Source of the DNA: Mesorhizobium sp.
GTDB taxonomy: Bacteria > Pseudomonadota > Alphaproteobacteria > Rhizobiales > Rhizobiaceae
Assembly (NCBI RefSeq): GCF_004963255.1
Contig: NZ_SUGA01000035.1
Coordinates: 1 to 58,932 of the forward strand
Direction of reading: 5' to 3'
DNA: 58,932 bases
A program made the translations under genes and the position numbers. This document shows positions 23,553 through 32,129 of this stretch, one piece after another. Every line of letters starts with the position of its first letter. Position 1 is the stretch's first letter. The notes below the pieces were generated by a model. That model was given only the letters and a program-made list of their open reading frames with translations. It made no database searches and was not told where the DNA came from.

Positions 23553-24197
23553 TCACGCCTCGATCTTCACCGGCGCCAGCGGCGGTGCCTCCAACCCCTG
23601 GAACGGGTCGCGCCAGGCGTCGATCGCTTCCAGCCGGCCGTACCAGCGGCGGATCGCCGGATAGTGGTCGAGCGGCAATCTGGCGGCGTCGTTGAAGGGC
23701 AGGAATGTCGCCATGCGGAAATCGGCATAGGAGATTGAATTGCCGACCAACCATTCGCGTCCGGAAAGCTCGGGCTCCAGGATCACCGCGGCGCTATGGA
23801 ATTGCCTCAACCCCTCCTCGACCAGGGCCTGATCGATGGGACCGATCCCATAGCGCTGCTTGGTCCCGCGCTCGAAATGCACCATGTCGCACGCGAAGGC
23901 GAACCGTTCCTTGCCCCAGCTTAGCCAGCGGATCATGTCCGGCTCGTCGTTCCCGCAGCGCCAGAAATCGGAGCGAACGTCGCGGGACAGCCGGCAGGCG
24001 ATGGCGTCGGCCTCCCAAAGGCTCCAGCCCGGACCGACCAGGATCGGCAAGGTCAGATTGGGGTTGAGCGCCCGGTAGTGCTCGGCCTGCCCCGGCGCCG
24101 TGGACGATGCGAACTCATACGCGATCTCCGCCTTGAGATAGCGCGCGGTCGCGACAGCAAGGCGAGGATTGGGATTACGGCTGAACAGGAGTTTCAT
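23553..24197 (-). CDS. Glutathione S-transferase family protein
   Basis: 214 residues. The N-terminal thioredoxin-like domain starts MKLLFSRNPNPRLAVATARYL, with the glutathione-binding turn LPILVGPGWSLWEADAIACRL. A helical C-terminal domain follows (PIDQALVEEGLRQFHSAAVILEPELSGREWLVGNSISYADF), including the N-capping box-like SYADFRMA. Cytosolic, with unknown electrophilic substrate. ATG 24197 has ggggga upstream. It is convergent with the OhrR-like gene, 33 bp away, so a role in the same oxidant response is possible but not shown. Confidence 0.88.
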   Translation of the reverse strand: MKLLFSRNPNPRLAVATARYLKAEIAYEFASSTAPGQAEHYRALNPNLTLPILVGPGWSLWEADAIACRLSRDVRSDFWRCGNDEPDMIRWLSWGKERFAFACDMVHFERGTKQRYGIGPIDQALVEEGLRQFHSAAVILEPELSGREWLVGNSISYADFRMATFLPFNDAARLPLDHYPAIRRWYGRLEAIDAWRDPFQGLEAPPLAPVKIEA

Positions 24198-24402
24198 TTG
24201 CGTCCCCCACGGGTTTTCGGATGTCTGCCCCAGGACGATTGAAACCCGCCCGATCCTACATTCACACATCTCATGTCGCCGAGACCGATCTCGCCCCGCT
24301 GGATGAAAAAATCCCGTCGCGGGTGCTTGCGGCACGACAAAAGGTCTGCTTCGTTCAATCGACGTCAGAATTTAGCAATTCGGCCGGTTCCGGGAGATTG
24401 GC

Positions 24403-25317
24403 ATGTACAGGATGGTCGTGGCCGCGTTGGGCCTGCTCCTTTCCGCTTTGCCGGTTTCGGCGAAGATTGTCCCGTTCCCTCACGGCTTCAAGACACGGAC
24501 GATCGAGACCAACGGCACCAGCCTTCATGTCCGCGTCGGCGGGCAAGGCCCGGCCGTCATCATGCTGCACGGCTTTGGCGACAGCGGCGACATGTGGGCG
24601 CCTGTCGCGGCGAAGCTGATGAAAGATCACACCGTGATCGTGCCTGATCTGCGCGGCATGGGGCTGTCGGCGCATCCCGACACCGGTTACACCAAGAAGA
24701 ACCAGGCCCTCGATATCGCCGGCATCCTCGACCATCTGAAGATCGACAAGGCGGATCTCGTCACACACGACATCGGTAACATGGTGGGTTACGCCCTCGT
24801 CGCACAGTATCGCGACCGCATCACCCGCTGGGTCGTCATCGACGCGCCGCTGCCCGGCATCGGCGACTGGGACAACATCATCCGCCTGCCGCTGTTGTGG
24901 CACTTCAATTTCCGCGGCCCCGACATGGAGCGTCTGGTCGCCGGGCGCGAACGCATCTATCTCGACCGCTTCTGGAACGAGTTGTCCGGCGATCCCAAGA
25001 AGATCGACGAGGCCACCCGCGCGCATTATGCCGCGCTTTATGCGCGTCCCCACGCCATGCACGATGCGTTCGAGCAGTTCGCCGCCTTCAGCCAGGATGC
25101 CACGGACAACAAGGAATTCCTCGCCAAGGGCGGCAAGGTCGCCATGCCGGTTCTGGCCGTCGGTGCGGAGAAGTCTTTCGGCGCGGCGCAGGCCGACGAT
25201 CTGCGTTTCGTCGCCAGCAATGTGACGGCCGGCATTGTGCCCGGCTCCGGCCACTGGATCATGGAGGAAAATCCTGACGCGACCGTCAAGCTGATCGTGG
25301 ACTTCCTCGCCAAATAG
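24403..25317 (+). CDS. Secreted alpha/beta hydrolase, Asp-nucleophile type
   Basis: 304 residues. A Sec signal peptide (MYRMVVAALGLLLSALPVSAK, cleavage after SA) sends it to the periplasm. The oxyanion motif is MLHGFGDSGDMWAP. The nucleophile elbow reads VTHDIGNMVGY with Asp instead of Ser, as in epoxide hydrolases and haloalkane/haloacetate dehalogenases. The catalytic His is in VPGSGHWIMEE. PDLRGMGLSAHP is also family-typical. The substrate is not predictable. Gene stands alone. Confidence 0.87.
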   Translation: MYRMVVAALGLLLSALPVSAKIVPFPHGFKTRTIETNGTSLHVRVGGQGPAVIMLHGFGDSGDMWAPVAAKLMKDHTVIVPDLRGMGLSAHPDTGYTKKNQALDIAGILDHLKIDKADLVTHDIGNMVGYALVAQYRDRITRWVVIDAPLPGIGDWDNIIRLPLLWHFNFRGPDMERLVAGRERIYLDRFWNELSGDPKKIDEATRAHYAALYARPHAMHDAFEQFAAFSQDATDNKEFLAKGGKVAMPVLAVGAEKSFGAAQADDLRFVASNVTAGIVPGSGHWIMEENPDATVKLIVDFLAK

Positions 25318-25698
25318 CGCTGATGCGGACAGGCCTTTGGGCACGGCCGGGGAAATCGCCAATACGGCGTCCTTCTCCAATTCTACAAATGTCCTTCATG
25401 GTCGCCTCGGTAAGGCCGGCCGATGCCGGCACGAGCATCGTTTGAAGCCCTGGCGGGCAGCGCCGAGGCCTACCGCCGTTGATCTTGCGCCCTTGCCCGC
25501 CTTCCGCTATAGAGCCGCCACCCGCGTAGACACCCTTGGAGGCAACGCGGAGGAAGGCCGGCCAGGCCTCGCATGATTCCAACGCATTTGGATTGCCAAA
25601 CGCATCGGACGGATCGTGCAAGGCCGCGACGGCTTTCGACGTTTACGGTCGGGCTTACGCCGACCGCGAGCGCTCCACAACACGCGAAAGGAAATGCC
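25318..25698 (+). promoter_or_regulatory. rplY leader and candidate promoter
   Basis: 381 bp with no gene. A candidate promoter of alphaproteobacterial type is CTTGCGC (25484-25490), 16 nt spacer, CTATAG (25507-25512). Downstream in the leader is a perfect hairpin CGGTCGG-gcttacg-CCGACCG (25646-25666), 32 nt before the rplY start. This could be an autoregulatory target, as ribosomal-protein leaders often are. Confidence 0.5.
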
Positions 25699-26343
25699 AT
25701 GAGCCACGATGCTTATGAGCTCAAAGCCGAAGCGCGCGAACAGGTCGGTAAGGGGTCCGCCCGTGCAGTTCGCCGCAACGGTAAAGTGCCTGCAGTTATC
25801 TACGGCGACAAGCAGCCTCCCCTGGCGATTGCGCTGAACTACAAGGACATCTTCTACAAGATCCATGGCGGCGGGTTCCTGACCACGGTCGCCACGATCG
25901 ATGTCGACGGCAAGAAGATTCAGGTCCTGCCGAAGGATTTCCAGCTCGACCCGGTCAAGGATTTCCCTGTCCATGTCGACTTCCTGCGCATCGGCAAGGA
26001 CACCGAGGTCAATGTCGACGTGCCCGTCCACTTCATCAATGAGGACAAGTCGCCCGGCATCAAGCGCGGCGGCGTGCTCAACATCGTTCGCCACGAAGTC
26101 GAGTTCCACTGCCCGGCCAACGCGATCCCGGAATTCATCACCGTCGATCTCGCCGGCACCGACATCGGCGACTCGATCCACATCTCGGCGGTCAAGCTGC
26201 CGGCCGGCGTCAAGCCGGTCATCTCCGATCGCGACTTCACCATCGCGACCATTGCCGGCTCGTCGGCCATGAAGCCGGAGACGGAAGCCACCACCGAAGT
26301 GGCGGCGACCGAGACGGCGGCCCCGGCGGCCGAAGAGAAGTAA
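25699..26343 (+). CDS. rplY: 50S ribosomal protein L25/general stress protein Ctc
   Basis: 214 residues. The L25 domain (about 1-95: LKAEAREQVGKGSARAVRRNGKVPAVIYG, then VDFLRI) binds 5S rRNA. The TL5/Ctc beta-domain (about 100-190) ends with an acidic Thr/Ala/Glu-rich tail. This long form is usual in alphaproteobacteria. ATG 25699 has aaagga upstream. It is followed after 26 bp by pth, and the rplY-pth-ychF order is widely conserved. Confidence 0.95.
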   Translation: MSHDAYELKAEAREQVGKGSARAVRRNGKVPAVIYGDKQPPLAIALNYKDIFYKIHGGGFLTTVATIDVDGKKIQVLPKDFQLDPVKDFPVHVDFLRIGKDTEVNVDVPVHFINEDKSPGIKRGGVLNIVRHEVEFHCPANAIPEFITVDLAGTDIGDSIHISAVKLPAGVKPVISDRDFTIATIAGSSAMKPETEATTEVAATETAAPAAEEK

Positions 26344-26369
26344 TTTCTCTCAAGCGTCCGGAGGCGGCG

Positions 26370-27107
26370 ATGCCAGAGAAGACAATGCTTGTCTTTGCAG
26401 GCCTCGGCAATCCGGGCGCGAAATACGAAAACAACCGGCACAATGTCGGCTTCATGGCGGCGGACGCGATTGCCCGCCGCCATTCCTTTTCGCCCTGGTC
26501 GCGAAAGTTCCAGGGCCTGATCTCGGAAGGCACGCTCGGCGGCGAGAAGGTGCTGCTGATCAAACCGCAGACCTTCATGAACCTTTCCGGACAGTCGGTG
26601 GGCGAAGCGCTGCGCTTCTACAAGCTCGAGCCGTCCGCGCTCACCGTCTTCTACGACGAGATCGACCTTGCCGCCGGCAAGCTCAGGGTCAAGGTGGGCG
26701 GCGGCTCAGGCGGCCACAACGGCATCCGCTCCCTCGACCAGCATGTCGGCAATGCCTATCGCCGGGTGCGCATCGGCGTCGGCCACCCCGGCGTCAAGGA
26801 GATGGTGCACGGCCATGTGCTCGGCGATTTCGCCAAGGCCGATCGCGAATGGCTGGATGTCCTGCTGGACGCAATCGCCGACGATGCGGCTCTGCTCGCC
26901 AAGGGCGACGACAATTCCTTCATGAACCGCGTCACGCTCGCCTTGCGTGAAAAACTCGTGCCGACCGGCGATGAGGACCGCCCGCCGCCCAAACCGCCGA
27001 AGCAGCAAAGCCATGTCCGTCAGGCGCGCCCGCAGCAGCCGGCGGCAAAGCTTCCCGAGAGCGGCCCGATGGCCGCCATGCTGAAGAAGCTGTTCGGCAA
27101 GGAGTGA
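26370..27107 (+). CDS. pth: Peptidyl-tRNA hydrolase
   Basis: 245 residues; recycles peptidyl-tRNA in the cytosol. It has FAGLGNPGAKYENNRHNVGF with catalytic His24, KPQTFMNLSG, and FYDEIDLAAGKLRVKVGGGSGGHNGIRS with the catalytic Asp. The core is about 195 residues; an extra Pro/Gln/Lys-rich tail of about 50 residues (after DEDRPPPKPPK) is typical of rhizobia. ATG 26370 with ggagg upstream; the second Met at 26385 is an alternative. Confidence 0.95.
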   Translation: MPEKTMLVFAGLGNPGAKYENNRHNVGFMAADAIARRHSFSPWSRKFQGLISEGTLGGEKVLLIKPQTFMNLSGQSVGEALRFYKLEPSALTVFYDEIDLAAGKLRVKVGGGSGGHNGIRSLDQHVGNAYRRVRIGVGHPGVKEMVHGHVLGDFAKADREWLDVLLDAIADDAALLAKGDDNSFMNRVTLALREKLVPTGDEDRPPPKPPKQQSHVRQARPQQPAAKLPESGPMAAMLKKLFGKE

Positions 27108-27199
27108 GCGCCGAACGAACGTCGCCCAGGGCTTGACGTTCGTCACCGCTATCGCCCATAGCCCTCAGCAAAATCGAATTCCGACAGGACTGGACGAAC

Positions 27200-28303
27200 A
27201 TGGGTTTCAAATGTGGCATCGTTGGCTTGCCCAACGTCGGCAAGTCGACGCTGTTCAATGCGTTGACCAGGACGGCCGCCGCGCAGGCCGCCAACTATCC
27301 TTTCTGCACCATCGAGCCGAACACCGGCGAGGTGGCGGTGCCGGATCCGCGCCTGCAGAAGATCGCGGCGATCGGCAAGTCTAAGGAGATCATCCCGACC
27401 CGCATCTCCTTCGTCGATATAGCCGGCCTGGTGCGCGGCGCCTCCAAGGGCGAAGGGCTGGGCAACCAGTTCCTCGCCAACATCCGCGAGGTCGACGCCA
27501 TCGTGCATGTGCTGCGCTGCTTCGAGGATGACGACATCACCCATGTCGAGGGCCGCATCGATCCGGTCGCCGACGCCGAGACCGTCGAGACCGAGCTGAT
27601 GCTCGCCGACCTTGAAAGCCTCGAGCGCCGCATCGTCCAAATCCGCAAGCGGGCCGCCGGCAAGGACAAGGAAGCCATGGCCGTCCTGCCGATGATGGAG
27701 GCGTCGCTCGAATTGCTGCAGGCCGGCAAGCCGACGCGATTCCTGCTCAACGGCATCGCGCCGGAGGATCTGCGCATCCTGCAGGGGCTGAACCTGCTCA
27801 CCTCGCATCCCGTTCTCTATGTCTGCAATGTCGCCGAGGCGGACGCCGCCACCGGCAACGAGCACACGCGCGCGGTGGAGAAGATGGCGGCCGCGCAGGG
27901 CGCCGGCACGGTGGTGATCTCGGCGGCGATCGAGGCGGAAGTCGCCCAGCTTTCCGACGAAGAGGAAATGGAGTTCCTTGCCTCGATCGGCCTCGACGAG
28001 CCGGGCCTCAACAAGGTGATCCGCGCCGGCTACGAGCTCTTGCATCTGATCACCTACTTCACCGTCGGGCCGAAGGAGACGCGCGCCTGGACAATCCACA
28101 AGGGCGATAAGGCGCCGCAGGCGGCCGGCGTCATCCATACCGACTTCGAGCGCGGCTTCATCCGCGCCCAGACCATCTCCTACAACGACTTCGTCACACT
28201 GGGCGGTGAAGTAGCCGCCAAGGAAGCCGGCAAGGCGCGCGACGAAGGCAAGGAGTATGTCGTCCAGGACGGCGACATCATGCTGTTTAAGTTCAACACC
28301 TGA
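27200..28303 (+). CDS. ychF: Redox-regulated ATPase YchF (Obg family)
   Basis: 367 residues. G1 loop GLPNVGKSTLFNAL, G3 region DIAGLVRGASKGEGLGNQFLANIREVDA. The G4 position reads NVAE rather than NKxD, which explains the ATP preference of this family. A coiled coil and the TGS domain follow (TYFTVGPKETRAWTI...). Binds ribosomes and is implicated in stress adaptation. No clear terminator between pth and ychF (92 bp), so co-transcription is likely. Confidence 0.95.
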   Translation: MGFKCGIVGLPNVGKSTLFNALTRTAAAQAANYPFCTIEPNTGEVAVPDPRLQKIAAIGKSKEIIPTRISFVDIAGLVRGASKGEGLGNQFLANIREVDAIVHVLRCFEDDDITHVEGRIDPVADAETVETELMLADLESLERRIVQIRKRAAGKDKEAMAVLPMMEASLELLQAGKPTRFLLNGIAPEDLRILQGLNLLTSHPVLYVCNVAEADAATGNEHTRAVEKMAAAQGAGTVVISAAIEAEVAQLSDEEEMEFLASIGLDEPGLNKVIRAGYELLHLITYFTVGPKETRAWTIHKGDKAPQAAGVIHTDFERGFIRAQTISYNDFVTLGGEVAAKEAGKARDEGKEYVVQDGDIMLFKFNT

Positions 28304-28322
28304 TCCTTCAGGAGACCCGGCG

Positions 28323-29297
28323 ATGATAAAAACCTTCGTCGTGGACAATGACCGCCTGCGCCTCACCGAGGATCTCGCGGCGGATGGCGACAGGGTCGTC
28401 TGGGCCGATCTCTTCAACCCGACCAAGGAGGAAGAGGCGCGCATCGAGAGCTGGCTGGGCATAGCCATCCCGACCCGCGAGGAGATGGAAGAGATCGAGA
28501 TTTCGAGCCGCCTCTATATCGAGGACGGCGGCTACTTCATGACCGCCGTGCTGCCGGCGCAGACCGAGGCCGACGATCCTTTGATGTCGCCGGTGACCTT
28601 CGCGCTTGCCGGCAATCGGCTGATCACCATCCGCTATCACGAACCCAAGGCCTTCAAGACCTTCCCGCTGCGCGCCGAGAAGGTGGCGACCGGCTGCACC
28701 AGCGGCGATACCATCTTGATCGGTCTTTTGGAGGCGATCGTCGACCGCCTGGCCGACATCCTCGAACGCGCCGGCCGCGACGTCGAAGCGATCTCGCGCG
28801 ACATTTTCGAGGCGCGCTCGACCAAGGCCTCCAAACGCAACCGCGATTTCCAGGAATTGCTCAAAGGCATCGGTCGCAAGGAAGATCTCGCTTCCTCGGT
28901 CCGCGACAGCCTGATCTCGCTGCAGCGTCTCACCGGCTTCCTCGCCCATGTCGCGGCCCAGACCAAGATGAGCAAGGATGTGCGCGCCCGTATCAAGACG
29001 CTGTCGCGCGACGTGCTGTCGCTCGCCGACCATGCCACCTTCCTGTCGCAGAAGATCTCCTTCCTGCTCGACGCCACGCTCGGCATGATCTCGATCGAGC
29101 AGAACGCCATCATCAAGATCTTCTCGGTCGCCGCCGTCATCTTTCTGCCGCCGACGCTGGTCGCCTCGATCTACGGCATGAATTTCGACATCATCCCCGA
29201 GCTCAAATGGGAGTTCGGCTATCCCTTCGCCATCGGCCTGATGGTGGTCTCGGCCATCCTGCCCTTCTGGTACTTCCGCCGCCGCGGCTGGCTCTGA
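28323..29297 (+). CDS. CorA-family magnesium transporter
   Basis: 324 residues. A large N-terminal cytosolic domain is followed by a long helix and two C-terminal membrane helices (about 262-282 and 297-317). The family motif YGMNF lies between them. The tail ends FRRRGWL. Homopentameric channel for Mg2+ (or Co2+/Ni2+). ATG 28323 has aggagac upstream and is 20 bp after the ychF stop, so it probably shares that operon. Confidence 0.92.
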   Translation: MIKTFVVDNDRLRLTEDLAADGDRVVWADLFNPTKEEEARIESWLGIAIPTREEMEEIEISSRLYIEDGGYFMTAVLPAQTEADDPLMSPVTFALAGNRLITIRYHEPKAFKTFPLRAEKVATGCTSGDTILIGLLEAIVDRLADILERAGRDVEAISRDIFEARSTKASKRNRDFQELLKGIGRKEDLASSVRDSLISLQRLTGFLAHVAAQTKMSKDVRARIKTLSRDVLSLADHATFLSQKISFLLDATLGMISIEQNAIIKIFSVAAVIFLPPTLVASIYGMNFDIIPELKWEFGYPFAIGLMVVSAILPFWYFRRRGWL

Positions 29298-29410
29298 CAG
29301 CGTCGCCCGGCGACGGCTGGCTTACCAGAAATCACTTGACCAAATTGCCTTGGACCTTCATCCGGGAATGCCGATTTGGGGATCACGCATTCGTCAACCG
29401 GATTGTCAGC

Positions 29411-29872
29411 ATGACCGGAAAGACCTGGGCCTATGAGGATTTCGTCGAGGGCTCCTCGCTCGACCTCGGCAGCAAGACTGTAAGCGCTGCCGAGATCATC
29501 GAATTCGCCTCGGAATTCGATGCCCAGCCGATGCATCTCGACGAGGAAGCTGGCAAGGCGAGCATCCTCGGCGGGCTTTCGGCTTCGGGCTGGCACACCT
29601 GCGCGATGTTCATGCGCATGCTGTGCGACGCCTTCCTGCTCGATTCGACCTCTCAAGGGTCGCCCGGCATCGAGCATGTGAAATGGAAGAAGCCGGTTCT
29701 GGCCGGCGACACCTTGCGCGGCACGGTCACGATCCTGTCCAAGCGCCAGTCCAAATCGCGGCCCCAACTCGGCTTGATCACCATGCGCAGCGAACTGGTC
29801 AACCAGCGCGGCGAGAGTGTCTTCGAGCTGGAGAACACCGGCATGTTCCTCAGCCGCGAGGCCGCGGCATGA
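29411..29872 (+). CDS. MaoC-type (R)-specific hydratase, first of a pair
   Basis: 153 residues, a hot-dog fold. The hydratase motif with the catalytic Asp and His is visible as FASEFDAQPMHLDEEAGK, followed by GGLSASGWHTCAMFMRM. This pattern is typical of enoyl-CoA hydratases acting in fatty-acid or polyhydroxyalkanoate metabolism. The start ATG 29411 is the conserved beginning. The stop overlaps the start of a second, related gene (ATGA), so both subunits are probably made together and may heterodimerise. Confidence 0.88.
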   Translation: MTGKTWAYEDFVEGSSLDLGSKTVSAAEIIEFASEFDAQPMHLDEEAGKASILGGLSASGWHTCAMFMRMLCDAFLLDSTSQGSPGIEHVKWKKPVLAGDTLRGTVTILSKRQSKSRPQLGLITMRSELVNQRGESVFELENTGMFLSREAAA

Positions 29873-30339
29873 CCCTCGACGAATTCTTCCTGATCGGCCA
29901 GACCGTCACCCTCGGCTCGCACAAATTCGAGGCCGACGAGATCAAGGCGTTCGCCAGGAAATACGACCCGCAGGTCTTCCATGTCGATGAGGAGGCGGCG
30001 AAAAAGAGCGTGCTCGGCGGGCTCTGCGCCTCGGGCTGGCACACCGCCGCCACTTGGATGAAATACAACCTCGCAAAGCGCATGGAGACCGAGGGCGTGC
30101 GCTGGACCGGCCCCGGCCCGCAGCCCGAATTCGGCCCCTCGCCCGGCTTCCGCAATCTGAAATGGCTGAAGCCGGTCTACGCGGGCGAGACGGTGACCTT
30201 TACGCGCACCGCGCTGGCGCACCGCCCGCTCGCGGGACGCCCGGGCTGGAACCTGCTCACGCTGCGCTCGGAAGGGTTCGATTCGACCGGCGACAAGGTC
30301 ATCGAATTCGACAGCGCCGTGCTGGTGAAGGTGGAGTAG
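29869..30339 (+). CDS. MaoC-type hydratase, second of a pair
   Basis: 156 residues. It has the corresponding motif FARKYDPQVFHVDEEAAK with Asp and His retained, then GGLCASGWHTAATWMKY. It differs from the first by a Gly/Pro-rich insertion (RWTGPGPQPEFGPSPGF). Overlaps its neighbour by 4 bp. Because both members keep catalytic residues, they could be two active subunits of one enzyme. A rhizobial intergenic repeat follows at 30348. Confidence 0.88.
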   Translation: MTLDEFFLIGQTVTLGSHKFEADEIKAFARKYDPQVFHVDEEAAKKSVLGGLCASGWHTAATWMKYNLAKRMETEGVRWTGPGPQPEFGPSPGFRNLKWLKPVYAGETVTFTRTALAHRPLAGRPGWNLLTLRSEGFDSTGDKVIEFDSAVLVKVE

Positions 30340-30347
30340 TGTCTCTT

Positions 30348-30491
30348 CCTTCTCCCTTCGTGGGAGAAGGTGGATCGGCGCGCAGCGCCGAGACGGATGA
30401 GGGGTGTTCCAGCGGAGTGAGACGCTGGTGGCATCTGGAGCACCCCTCATCCGTCGCCTTTGGCGACACCTTCTCCCACAAGGGGAGAAGG
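30348..30491. repeat. Rhizobial intergenic palindromic repeat, copy 2
   Basis: Two hairpins, CCTTCTCCC-ttcgt-GGGAGAAGG (30348-30370) and one ending at 30491 in ccacaaggggagaagg, flank the phrases gacggatgaggggtg and cacccctcatccgtc in inverted order. Shares these phrases with 51-200. It separates the MaoC pair from convergent apt. Confidence 0.75.
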
Positions 30492-30499
30492 GAAAGCCG

Positions 30500-31045
30500 C
30501 TAATGCCCCTCATACCCGATCAGCGTCCTGACCGGCACGCCGAGCGCTTCCAGCTTCTTGCGGCCGCCGAGATCCGGCAGGTCGATGACGAAACAGGCCG
30601 CGACGATGTCGGCGCCGATCTGTCTGAGCAGCCTCACCGCTGCTTCCGCGGTGCCCCCGGTGGCGATCAGGTCGTCGACCACGATCACCTTCTCGCCGGG
30701 CGAGACGCCGTCCTTATGCATCTCCATCTCGTCCAGGCCGTATTCGAGGCTGTAGGCCACGCGCACCGTCTCGTAGGGAAGCTTGCCCTTCTTGCGGATC
30801 GGCACGAAGCCGGCCGAAAGCTGGTGCGCCACCGCGCCGCCCAGGATAAAGCCGCGCGCCTCAATGCCGGCGATCTTGTCGATCTTCAGCCCGGCATAGG
30901 GATGCACCAGTTCGTCGATGGCGCGGCGGAAGGCGCGGGCATCGCCAAGCAGCGTGGTGATGTCGCGAAACAATATGCCGGGCTTGGGGTAATCCGGAAT
31001 GGTGCGGATGGCCGCAAGCAGCGTGTCTTCGAGCGAGGATTTCAT
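30500..31045 (-). CDS. apt: Adenine phosphoribosyltransferase
   Basis: 181 residues; salvages adenine to AMP using PRPP. It has IPDYPKPGILFRDITTLL, GIEARGFILGGAVAHQL, and the PRPP motif VIVVDDLIATGGTAEAAV. Length and start (ATG 31045, gaaa/gcct context with weak Shine-Dalgarno) match the family. It follows petABC in the same direction but after a terminator at 31186-31211. Confidence 0.95.
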   Translation of the reverse strand: MKSSLEDTLLAAIRTIPDYPKPGILFRDITTLLGDARAFRRAIDELVHPYAGLKIDKIAGIEARGFILGGAVAHQLSAGFVPIRKKGKLPYETVRVAYSLEYGLDEMEMHKDGVSPGEKVIVVDDLIATGGTAEAAVRLLRQIGADIVAACFVIDLPDLGGRKKLEALGVPVRTLIGYEGH

Positions 31046-31185
31046 CGAGGCTTTCCGCGTGTCCGGCTGTCGGATTTGGCGTCGGCCATTGCTGCCCGAC
31101 GCGACCGACAAGGGCTACCGCGATGTCGCGCCAGAGACAAGCACATCCGGCAAAGGATCGGCACCGACCGGCCTTGGTCACAACG

Positions 31186-31211
31186 AAAAGGGCGCCTGCG
31201 CGGCGCCCCTT
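31186..31211 (-). terminator. Terminator of petABC operon
   Basis: On the minus strand: AGGGGCGCC-gcgca-GGCGCCCTT followed by TTC and further T-rich sequence. One G-T pair in the stem. Located 25 nt after the cytochrome c1 stop. Confidence 0.75.
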
Positions 31212-31235
31212 GAAGCTTTGCTATTTGGCCGCGGC

Positions 31236-32108
31236 TCAGTGCGCGACGTCGGCCCACACCCTGCGCTTGGTCATGTAGACCAGCGCGCCGAAGAGCAGCA
31301 GGAATATCATGACGCGGAAGCCGGTCTTCTTGCGGTCCTCGAGATGCGGTTCGGCGGCAAACATCAGGAAGGCCGAGACGTCACGAGCATACTGGTCGAC
31401 GGTCTGCGGCGAGCCGTCGTCATAGGTGACCTGGCCGTCCGAGAGCGGCTTCGGCATCTTCAGCGACACGCCGGATAGGAAGTACGGATTGTAGTGCGTG
31501 CCTTCCGGGATCACCATGCCGGCCGGCGGCGTCTGGTCGTAGCCGGTGAGCAGCGAGTGGATGTAATCCGGGCCGCCCTGCGCATACTGGGTGAAGATAT
31601 CGAAGATGAAGCGCGGGAAGCCGCGCTCGACGCCGCGTGCCTTGGCGAGCAGCGACATGTCCGGCGGGGCGGCGCCGCCATTGGCGGAAGCCGCGGCCTG
31701 CTCGTTCGGGAACGGCGCCGGGAAGTGGTCCGACGGCTTGCCGGGACGATCGAACATGTCGCCGGCGTCGTTCGGGCCGTCATGGATGGTGTATCCGGCG
31801 GCCAGCGTCTTGATCTGTGCTTCCGAATAGCCGAGCCCCTCCAGCGTGCGGAAGGCCACCAGGTTCATCGAATGGCAAGCCGAGCAGACTTCCTTGTAGA
31901 CCTTGAGGCCGCGCTGCAGTTGCGCCTTGTCATAGGTGCCAAACGGACCGGCGAAGCTCCAGCTCATTTCCTTCGGCTCGTTGATCGGGAAATGCGTCGG
32001 CGCGGCCGCGTTGTGTTCCTCTTCCGCGGCGATGGCCCCAGCACTTGACATCCAGGTGCCCGCGACCACCAGGCCGAGCAGCGCCAGCGAGGTGAGAATC
32101 TTCTTCAT
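31236..32108 (-). CDS. petC: Cytochrome c1 of the bc1 complex
   Basis: 290 residues from ATG 32108; a TTG two codons upstream is less likely. Sec signal peptide, then the haem c motif C75-S-A-C-H79 in VYKEVCSACHSMNLVAFR. An axial Met lies in SLKMPKPL, and a C-terminal membrane anchor (FRVMIFLLLFGALVYMTKRRVW) follows. Accepts electrons from the Rieske protein and passes them to soluble or membrane cytochrome c. Last gene of petABC, 21 bp after cytochrome b. Confidence 0.95.
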   Translation of the reverse strand: MKKILTSLALLGLVVAGTWMSSAGAIAAEEEHNAAAPTHFPINEPKEMSWSFAGPFGTYDKAQLQRGLKVYKEVCSACHSMNLVAFRTLEGLGYSEAQIKTLAAGYTIHDGPNDAGDMFDRPGKPSDHFPAPFPNEQAAASANGGAAPPDMSLLAKARGVERGFPRFIFDIFTQYAQGGPDYIHSLLTGYDQTPPAGMVIPEGTHYNPYFLSGVSLKMPKPLSDGQVTYDDGSPQTVDQYARDVSAFLMFAAEPHLEDRKKTGFRVMIFLLLFGALVYMTKRRVWADVAH

Positions 32109-32129
32109 ACCCAAAATCCCCTCAGATCC

